Source: Desulfovibrio desulfuricans (GTDB lineage Bacteria > Desulfobacterota > Desulfovibrionia > Desulfovibrionales > Desulfovibrionaceae). From it: a stretch of 5,241 nt of DNA. Under the pieces are notes generated by a model. The model saw only the letters and a list, made by a program, of their open reading frames with translations, made no database searches and had not been told where the DNA came from. Positions 1 to 4,868 of this stretch are shown piece after piece (position 1 is the first letter of the stretch; each line of letters starts with the position of its first letter). A program made the translations under genes and the position numbers. Where the stretch lies: contig QKDT01000156.1 in assembly GCA_003251995.1 (NCBI GenBank), positions 1 through 5,241 on the forward strand. Direction: 5' to 3'.

Positions 1-289
1 CCGCAAGGTGCTGAATCTTATTCGCGAATCCCTTGCGCATCTGGAGATCAACGGCCCCAACACCATCATTGGTCTTTTGCCTGACGGCAAGATGATCACC
101 TGCTGCGACTCTAAAAAGCTGCGGCCTGTTGTGGTGGGCGGAAACTCGGATATGGTTGCCATCGCCTCCGAGGTCTGTGGGCTGAACGCCATCATGCCCG
201 ACCGCGACATCTCCAAAGATATCTACCCCAATGAGCGGGAGATGGTGGTTATTGACAACGATTTGGCGGTGCAGCGATGGAATCAGTAA
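1..289 (+). CDS. Glutamate synthase, class-II glutamine amidotransferase subunit (C-terminal part, 5' truncated)
   Basis: This is the 3' end of a gene entering from the left edge. The frame is open from base 2 and ends at TAA 287-289, giving about 95 residues; the GTG at 8 is an internal valine codon. The visible part matches the end of the class-II (Ntn-type) glutaminase domain of glutamate synthase: a GLLPDGKMITCCDSKKLRP stretch equivalent to the family's D-x-x-G-L-R-P segment, then a SEVCGLNAI segment and a PNEREMVVIDND end resembling the family's 'PGEMV' strand. The catalytic N-terminal cysteine would lie outside the window. The family hydrolyses glutamine and passes ammonia to the FMN synthase site. 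In classical GltB this domain is the N-terminus of one large chain; here it ends as a stand-alone subunit with only a short tail, as in archaeal-type and Desulfovibrio-type split enzymes. Its last codons overlap the start of the next gene by 13 nt, suggesting translational coupling. The domain call is firm; membership in a GOGAT complex rests on the neighbours. Confidence 0.85.
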   Translation, partial: RKVLNLIRESLAHLEINGPNTIIGLLPDGKMITCCDSKKLRPVVVGGNSDMVAIASEVCGLNAIMPDRDISKDIYPNEREMVVIDNDLAVQRWNQ

Positions 290-1908
290 GAACTCAGGAC
301 GTCAGCGTTAACGACCTGCGCTGGAAGATAGAATACCGCTCCGATCTGTGTACCATGTGCGGCTCATGCGTGGCGGCGTGTACTTTCAACGCTATTGAAG
401 TGAGCATGATGCGCCGCAGTATCACGCTTTCGCGCAAGGCCTTTCCCGATCCGACGCAGGAACACTCCGCGCGCCCGGTCATCATGCAAAAGGCCAGCAT
501 TCCCAATGCCTGCGTTGGCTGCGGCATGTGCGAAAAGATCTGCCCCAACGCGGCAATCAAACCTGTGCGTAACCAGGACACGCGGTTTCCTGTGCTGGCG
601 CGTCACCATGGCCCGGTTAAACGGGGCGGGCGCACCAACCTTAATCCACCGCGTACGCTTGATTCCATCTTTGTTGGTCGCATCAGTCAGATGACCGACC
701 CTGCTTTGGATTCTGAGCGCCATACCTTTGATATTCGCTCGCCTTTGGGCCGCGTCATGCTTGCCAAAGAGCTGCCCCTGCGCGTTGATGGCGACAGCCT
801 GGTGCTCACCGAGCAAACTCCGCCGGTACACTGGATTTACCCCGCCATCTTCAGCGACATGAGCATCGGCGCGCTTTCCACCCGCGCGTGGGAGGCCATT
901 GCCCTTGCCGCAGCCTATCTTAATGAACACTGCGGCATGCCTGTTCGTATGTGCTCTGGCGAGGGCGGCATGCCCATCAAGCTGCTTGAGTCAGATCAAC
1001 TCAAGTACATGATCTTGCAGATTGCCTCTGGTCACTTTGGCTGGAACCGCATCATCAAGGCCATGCCCCGCATGAAAACCGACCCCGCGGGCGTGCTCAT
1101 CAAAATTGGTCAGGGTGCAAAACCCGGCGACGGCGGCTTGTTGCCCGCCGCTAAGGTGGCCCCGCACATTCAGGCAATCCGTGGCGTACCCAAGGCGACC
1201 CTGCATTCACCGCCGAACCATCAGGGCCTGTACTCCATTGAAGAATCTGTGCAGAAAATGCACCTTTCGCTCAATGCGGCCTTTGGCTTCCGCGTGCCGG
1301 TCGCCATCAAGTGTGCGGCTTCGGCCACGTCTGTTTCCGTTTACAACAATCTGCTGCGCGATCCTTATAAGATCTGTGGCGGGTTCTTTATGGACGGCAT
1401 TCAGGGCGGCACCGGCGCTGCCAACGAGGTTTCGCTGGAGCATACCGGGCATCCCATTGTTTCCAAACTGCGCGACTGCTACATGGCGGCTGTGGCCCAG
1501 GGCCTTCAGGGGCAGATTCCCCTTTGGGCTGGCGGCGGCATTGGCCTGACTGGCAACGCGGCTGCGGATGCCTTTAAGATGATCTGCCTTGGCGCCAACG
1601 GCGTCATCATAGGCAAGATCCTCATTCAATTGTTGGGCTGCGTCGGCAATGAACATGGTCGCTGCAACGCCTGCAACACTGGCAAATGTCCCACGGGCAT
1701 CTGCACCCAGGATCCGCGTCTGGTCAAAAGGCTGGATGTGGACCGGGGCGCACAGAACATTGTGGACTACATGCTGGCCTTTGACTCCGAACTGCGCAAG
1801 CTGCTGGCCCCGGTGGGCAACAGCTCACTGCCGGTTGGGCGTTCCGACGCCCTGGTTACCACGGATCGGGCTGTGGCCGACAAGCTGGACATCCAGTACG
1901 CCTGTTAG
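277..1908 (+). CDS. gltB: Glutamate synthase, FMN-binding synthase subunit with N-terminal 2[4Fe-4S] ferredoxin domain
   Basis: This 543-residue protein is the synthase core, where ammonia and 2-oxoglutarate form 2-iminoglutarate that FMN reduces to glutamate. Residues 20-95 are a ferredoxin module with C25-x2-C28-x2-C31-x3-C35 and C79-x2-C82-x2-C85-x3-C89-P. Residues about 190-500 are the TIM-barrel glutamate synthase domain, with SDMSIGALS (193-201), CSGEGGMP (226-233), IKIGQGAKPGDGG (275-287), DGIQGGTGAA (373-382) and AGGGIGLTG (418-426); K282 sits at the conserved active-site lysine. The [3Fe-4S] region follows at 454-478, with cysteines C455, C463, C466, C471 and C476. This is one-third the length of classical GltB because the amidotransferase and GXGXG domains are on separate chains; the ferredoxin module replaces the amidotransferase part. 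The start ATG 277 overlaps the previous gene by 13 nt; upstream bases (GGCGGTG) are only a weak Shine-Dalgarno, consistent with coupled translation. It is likely a soluble cytoplasmic complex subunit. The symbol is functional shorthand, as the classical gltB is a larger fused gene. Confidence 0.93.
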   Translation: MESVRTQDVSVNDLRWKIEYRSDLCTMCGSCVAACTFNAIEVSMMRRSITLSRKAFPDPTQEHSARPVIMQKASIPNACVGCGMCEKICPNAAIKPVRNQDTRFPVLARHHGPVKRGGRTNLNPPRTLDSIFVGRISQMTDPALDSERHTFDIRSPLGRVMLAKELPLRVDGDSLVLTEQTPPVHWIYPAIFSDMSIGALSTRAWEAIALAAAYLNEHCGMPVRMCSGEGGMPIKLLESDQLKYMILQIASGHFGWNRIIKAMPRMKTDPAGVLIKIGQGAKPGDGGLLPAAKVAPHIQAIRGVPKATLHSPPNHQGLYSIEESVQKMHLSLNAAFGFRVPVAIKCAASATSVSVYNNLLRDPYKICGGFFMDGIQGGTGAANEVSLEHTGHPIVSKLRDCYMAAVAQGLQGQIPLWAGGGIGLTGNAAADAFKMICLGANGVIIGKILIQLLGCVGNEHGRCNACNTGKCPTGICTQDPRLVKRLDVDRGAQNIVDYMLAFDSELRKLLAPVGNSSLPVGRSDALVTTDRAVADKLDIQYAC

Positions 1909-1916
1909 ACTTTGGC

Positions 1917-1922
1917 GAGGAG
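1917..1922 (+). promoter_or_regulatory. Shine-Dalgarno deciding the start of the GXGXG-GltD fusion gene
   Basis: GAGGAG lies 6 nt before ATG 1929, an ideal spacing. It favours ATG 1929 over the next in-frame ATG at 1965 (Met13), which has no comparable purine block upstream. It lies in the 20-nt gap after the synthase-subunit stop codon. Confidence 0.75.
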
Positions 1923-1928
1923 CAGAAC

Positions 1929-4226
1929 ATGCTGCGCGTTAGCACGTTAGATGAACACAAGCGAATGTCCACTCAGGATCTGCTGCTGACTATTGAGTCG
2001 GCGGTGGAGAAGGGTGAGACCGACTTTTATATTGAGGCCTCGGGCCAGCACGATATCGGCGGCCCCCTGTGGAACAAGGAAGGCAAAAAGCTGACCTTTA
2101 AAGTTAGCAATCCCGGTCAGCGGGTAGGCTCCATGTGCCTGCCCAATACTGAAGTCCTGGTTGAAGGCTCCGCCTCGGCAGACGTGGGCTGGTTGAACGC
2201 GGGCGGACGTATTGTTGTGCGCGGCGACGCGGGCGACACTGCGGCCCACTGCGCAGCCGCGGGCACGGTGTATGTTGGCGGACGTGCGGGTACCCGTACC
2301 GGTTCGCTCATGAAGCACGACCCCCTCTACGAAGCCCCGGAACTCTGGGTACTCAAGAGCGTGGGCAGCTTCTCCTTTGAATTCATGGGCGGCGGCAAGG
2401 CTGTGGTGTGCGGTTATGACAGCCAGAACCTTGCTTCTGTCATGGGTGAACGCCCCTGTGTCGGCATGGTTGGCGGCGCCGTGTATTTTCGCGGCCCCGT
2501 TGGCCCGTTGCCCAAGGACGTACGCGTTAATGAACTGGATGAGGAAGATATCGCATGGCTTGATACCGGCCTTGACGACTTTCTCATGGCTATCGACAAT
2601 CCCAGCCTGCGGCATGAACTGTGCGACTGGAGCCAGTGGCGCAAAGTAACGCCTCTTCCGTTTGAAGAACGCGGGCAGAAGGAAGTGCTGACCCTTGGGC
2701 AGTTCCGCAGCAAGGAATGGATCCCCAGCGGTATTTTTAGCGATGTTGCCCCCGATGACTTTATGGTCAACGGGCTGGTGGCGCGCGGCGATTTCCGTTT
2801 GCGTGTTCCCATGTGGCAAAACGCTGCTTTTGCCGCCCCCTGCGAATTCAATTGCCCGGCTTCCATCCCCACCCAGCGCAGACTTAATCTTCTGCGTGAA
2901 GGTAATGTGGAAGAAGCCTACCGCATGGTGCTGGATTACACACCGTTTCCCGGTTCTGTGTGCGGCAGCGTGTGCCCCAACCCCTGCATGCAAAGCTGCA
3001 CGCGCACCGATCTGGACAGCCCTGTGCAGATTGGCAAACTTGGCTCTTTTTCTGCCGATATTACGGTTGAAAAGCCCCAAAAGCGCACCGGCAAGCATAT
3101 TGGCGTGATCGGCGGTGGCGTGGGTGGCCTTACGGCTGCCTGGCAGCTTGCCCGTATGGGCCATGATGTCACGGTCTACGAGGCTGATTCCGTCATGGGC
3201 GGCAAGCTCGAGCAGGTGATACCCCGCGCGCGCCTTAACCATGATCTGCTGCGCAAGGAACTCAAGCGCATAGAAGACATGGGCGTGACCTTTGTAAACA
3301 ATTGCCCTGTTGACGCCAAAAAGTTTGCGGAACTGCGCAAAAAGCATGCTTCTCTGGTGGTTGCCACCGGCGGGCATGTGCCGCGCATCTTCCCCTGGCC
3401 TGGACACGAAAAGATCGTGGCTGGCATCGACTTTTTGAAAGCCATCAACAAAGGTGAAAAGCCTGCCGTGCCGGATAGCGTGATTGTTATCGGTTGTGGC
3501 AACGCCGGTATGGACGCTGCTGTGGGCGCATACGCCATGGGTGCCAAGCAGGTTACCTGCATTGACGTGCAAAAGCCCGCGGCTTTCGCCCATGAAATTG
3601 AGCATGTTGAGGGCCTTGGCGGCAAGCTTGTCTGGCCTGTGCAGACCAAGGAAGTCACCGATAACGGCATCATCAGCCAGGAAGGAACACTCATCCCCGG
3701 CAAGATGGTCATTATCACCATTGGTGAATCGCCTGACCTTTCCTTCCTGCCGGAAGGGCTGGAAAAGTTCCGCGAATGGATTGTCCCCAAGGCTGATCTC
3801 AGCATCATGGACGGCGTTTTTGCGGTGGGCGACGTTATCAAGCCCGGTTTGCTGGTACACGCCATCGGTACGGGCCGCGAAGCCGCCATGGCTGCTGATG
3901 CCTGGGTGCGTGGCGAAACCTACACGCCTGAAAAGAAAAAGATTGTACCTTCCACGCGTCTGCACACGGCTTATTTTGCCAAGTGCCATGACCGTGATTT
4001 GCCCACGCCGCAGGATGAATTCTCTCGCTGCGTGAGCTGCGGTACCTGCCGCGATTGCAAGATGTGCCTCAAATCCTGCCCGGAAAAGGCCATCGATCGC
4101 AAAGAAACCGCTGGCGGCGGATTTGAATACGTTTCTGATCCTGCCCGCTGCATCGGTTGCGGTATCTGCTCTGGCATTTGCCCCTGCGGTATCTGGACCA
4201 TGTATCCCAACTGGGACATGAGCTAG
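1929..4226 (+). CDS. gltD: Glutamate synthase GXGXG domain fused to GltD-like FAD/NAD(P) oxidoreductase with C-terminal polyferredoxin
   Basis: This 765-residue protein supplies electrons and the structural beta-helix of a split glutamate synthase. Residues about 40-180 are the GXGXG (GltB C-terminal) domain, with repeating Gly turns such as VEGSASADVG, AGGRIVVRGDAG and VGGRAGTRTGSLMKH (78-130). Residues about 300-385 are the Fer4_20-type Fe-S domain, with C305, C309, C345, C349, C353 and C357. The FAD Rossmann motif is G395-x-G397-x2-G400, the second dinucleotide motif is G522-C-G524-N-A-G527, and the FAD-contacting G634-D635 follows. The C-terminus carries a ferredoxin with C701, C704, C707, C710, C713, C717-P, then C741-x2-C744-x2-C747-x3-C751-P-C753. 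In family terms NAD(P)H reduces FAD, and electrons pass through Fe-S clusters to the FMN of the synthase subunit. The gene is 20 nt downstream of that subunit and is the last before a strong terminator. Canonical GltD is about 470-480 residues; the excess is the GXGXG domain and ferredoxin tail. The first Fe-S cluster of the Fer4_20 domain appears incomplete, and the nucleotide-binding loop lacks the arginines typical of NADPH-specific GltD. Confidence 0.93.
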   Translation: MLRVSTLDEHKRMSTQDLLLTIESAVEKGETDFYIEASGQHDIGGPLWNKEGKKLTFKVSNPGQRVGSMCLPNTEVLVEGSASADVGWLNAGGRIVVRGDAGDTAAHCAAAGTVYVGGRAGTRTGSLMKHDPLYEAPELWVLKSVGSFSFEFMGGGKAVVCGYDSQNLASVMGERPCVGMVGGAVYFRGPVGPLPKDVRVNELDEEDIAWLDTGLDDFLMAIDNPSLRHELCDWSQWRKVTPLPFEERGQKEVLTLGQFRSKEWIPSGIFSDVAPDDFMVNGLVARGDFRLRVPMWQNAAFAAPCEFNCPASIPTQRRLNLLREGNVEEAYRMVLDYTPFPGSVCGSVCPNPCMQSCTRTDLDSPVQIGKLGSFSADITVEKPQKRTGKHIGVIGGGVGGLTAAWQLARMGHDVTVYEADSVMGGKLEQVIPRARLNHDLLRKELKRIEDMGVTFVNNCPVDAKKFAELRKKHASLVVATGGHVPRIFPWPGHEKIVAGIDFLKAINKGEKPAVPDSVIVIGCGNAGMDAAVGAYAMGAKQVTCIDVQKPAAFAHEIEHVEGLGGKLVWPVQTKEVTDNGIISQEGTLIPGKMVIITIGESPDLSFLPEGLEKFREWIVPKADLSIMDGVFAVGDVIKPGLLVHAIGTGREAAMAADAWVRGETYTPEKKKIVPSTRLHTAYFAKCHDRDLPTPQDEFSRCVSCGTCRDCKMCLKSCPEKAIDRKETAGGGFEYVSDPARCIGCGICSGICPCGIWTMYPNWDMS

Positions 4227-4271
4227 GCTGACCTCAGGGCGGGCCATTGGTCTGACATCTAGATGAAATAG

Positions 4272-4317
4272 AACTGACCCGTTTCAGCCAAAGCATGGTT
4301 GAAGCGGGTCAGTTTTT
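4272..4317 (+). terminator. Rho-independent terminator of the glutamate synthase operon
   Basis: AACTGACCCG (4272-4281) pairs perfectly with CGGGTCAGTT (4305-4314). The stem continues inward through TTTCAGCCA and TGGTTGAAG with two G-T wobbles, giving about 19 bp closed by the 5-nt loop AAGCA (4291-4295). A run of five T (4313-4317) follows on the + strand. It begins 45 nt after the stop codon of the oxidoreductase gene and separates the operon from the downstream regulator. On the opposite strand the T tract is interrupted, and no gene points towards it from that side. Confidence 0.9.
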
Positions 4318-4385
4318 CATGGGTGGTTTGATTGCTTGCTGGCGCTTTTGCACTTGCTGCTAACTGCCCAGTCAAGGATACATTC

Positions 4386-4390
4386 AGAGG
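4386..4390 (+). promoter_or_regulatory. Shine-Dalgarno of the HxlR-family gene
   Basis: AGAGG ends 6 nt before ATG 4397. Another ATG at 4392 is too close to this site and out of frame with the conserved protein, so 4397 is the preferred start. Confidence 0.6.
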
Positions 4391-4396
4391 CATGGC

Positions 4397-4810
4397 ATGG
4401 TTGAGTACAAAGGCGTTTCCTATCAATGCTCCATGGAGTTCACGCTGTCCGTTATTGGCGGCAAGTGGAAATGCCTGATTGTCTGGTATCTGGGTAGCAA
4501 TGCCCTGCGGTTTAACGAACTTAAAAGAAAGCTCCCCAAGATAACCCAGCGGATGCTGACCTTACAACTCCGCGAGCTGGAATCGGACGGGCTTGTGAGC
4601 CGCAAGGTATTTTCGCAGGGGATGCCCAAGGTTGAGTATTCGTTGACAGACGCCGGCAGAGGTCTGTTGCCTGTGCTGGGGTCTTTATCCGATTGGGCGC
4701 GCAGTTCTTTTGCCACGCAAATGGGAGGTGGCAATGACAACAGCCAACCATTGCACAGGGCTGCACCTGGGCATGCCTCAAACTGGAGTGATGCTGATGC
4801 TGGTGAATAG
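4397..4810 (+). CDS. HxlR-family winged-helix transcriptional regulator
   Basis: This 137-residue protein has the hallmarks of the HxlR (MarR-related) family. An N-terminal cysteine (C11) precedes the signature VIGGKWK (19-25), followed by a second cysteine at 26. The winged helix-turn-helix is RFNELKRKLPKITQRMLTLQLRELESDGL (about 38-66). The wing spans RKVFSQGMPKVEYSLTDAG, and the segment ends with LGSLSDWARSSF. Family members are dimeric DNA-binding regulators; several (for example HypR and YodB of Bacillus subtilis) sense oxidants or electrophiles through the N-terminal cysteine. The last 28 or so residues, after TQMGGG, have low complexity and no family match that I recognise, and overlap a separate small reading frame. 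The gene has its own short upstream region after the terminator, so it is probably transcribed independently of the glutamate synthase operon. The target is unknown: candidates are itself, the operon upstream or the convergent gene. Family confidence is high; redox sensing is inferred from C11. Confidence 0.9.
   Translation: MVEYKGVSYQCSMEFTLSVIGGKWKCLIVWYLGSNALRFNELKRKLPKITQRMLTLQLRELESDGLVSRKVFSQGMPKVEYSLTDAGRGLLPVLGSLSDWARSSFATQMGGGNDNSQPLHRAAPGHASNWSDADAGE
4724..4728 (+). promoter_or_regulatory. Internal Shine-Dalgarno before the nested small frame
   Basis: GGAGG, inside the HxlR coding sequence, stands 5 nt before ATG 4734, which opens a 44-codon frame. It is a near-perfect match to the anti-SD, but it also falls on glycine codons (GGA GGT GGC) of the regulator, so it may arise by chance. 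Confidence 0.3.
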
Positions 4811-4868
4811 CCAGTTCAAGGCGTGCCACAGACACTGCGCTGCATGCGGGGTGGGGCAGACTTGCTAG
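4734..4868 (+). CDS. Possible small Cys-rich protein (44 aa) overlapping the HxlR gene tail
   Basis: This short frame starts within the last quarter of the HxlR gene, in another frame, and continues 58 nt past its stop. It has a strong Shine-Dalgarno at 4724-4728. The product has a cysteine near the start (C7) and a C-terminal cluster CHRHCAACGVGQTC, giving C31, C35, C38 and C44 with two histidines, which could bind a metal. The centre is mildly hydrophobic (GVMLMLV). The TAG stop (4866-4868) shares the palindrome CTAG with the stop of the convergent DUF2148 gene. I recognise no family. It could be a chance frame, or the degraded or frameshifted end of something else; the only support is the ribosome site and the cysteine pattern. 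Confidence is therefore low. Confidence 0.22.
   Translation: MTTANHCTGLHLGMPQTGVMLMLVNSQFKACHRHCAACGVGQTC

Larger units (their letters stand above)
4227..4396. other. Intergenic region between the glutamate synthase operon and the HxlR gene
   Basis: This 170-nt stretch holds the operon terminator (4272-4317) and about 75 nt upstream of the regulator. The upstream part contains two direct copies of CTTGCTG (4335-4341 and 4353-4359), spaced 18 nt start to start, which could be a regulator site or chance. No convincing sigma-70 promoter, small RNA or riboswitch was recognised. Confidence 0.5.

Noticed and set aside
364..930. Minus-strand open frame of 188 codons opposite the synthase subunit
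   Set aside because: It has no recognisable motif and lies opposite strongly conserved ferredoxin and FMN-domain coding sequence.
1106..1549. Plus-strand alternate-frame open reading frame inside the synthase gene
   Set aside because: The composition (Arg, Pro, Ala, Ser rich) is typical of a frame-shifted GC-rich gene, with no ribosome site or family resemblance.
1..1908. Alternative reading as N-methylglutamate synthase (three-part GlxBCD/MgsABC type)
   Set aside because: The domain set is similar, but the linked FAD/NAD(P) reductase and multiple ferredoxin modules fit a reductive glutamate synthase better.
1947..4247. A 766-codon open frame on the minus strand covering nearly all of the GXGXG-GltD gene
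   Set aside because: It is an antisense shadow: the product is rich in Ala, His, Arg and Gly without domain motifs, while the plus strand encodes clear conserved domains across the same span.
4354..4382. Possible sigma-70 promoter for the HxlR gene: TTGCTG (4354-4359), 17-nt spacer, GATACA (4377-4382)
   Set aside because: Each hexamer matches only about half of the consensus, and transcription would start almost at the ribosome site, so it was not listed as a promoter.
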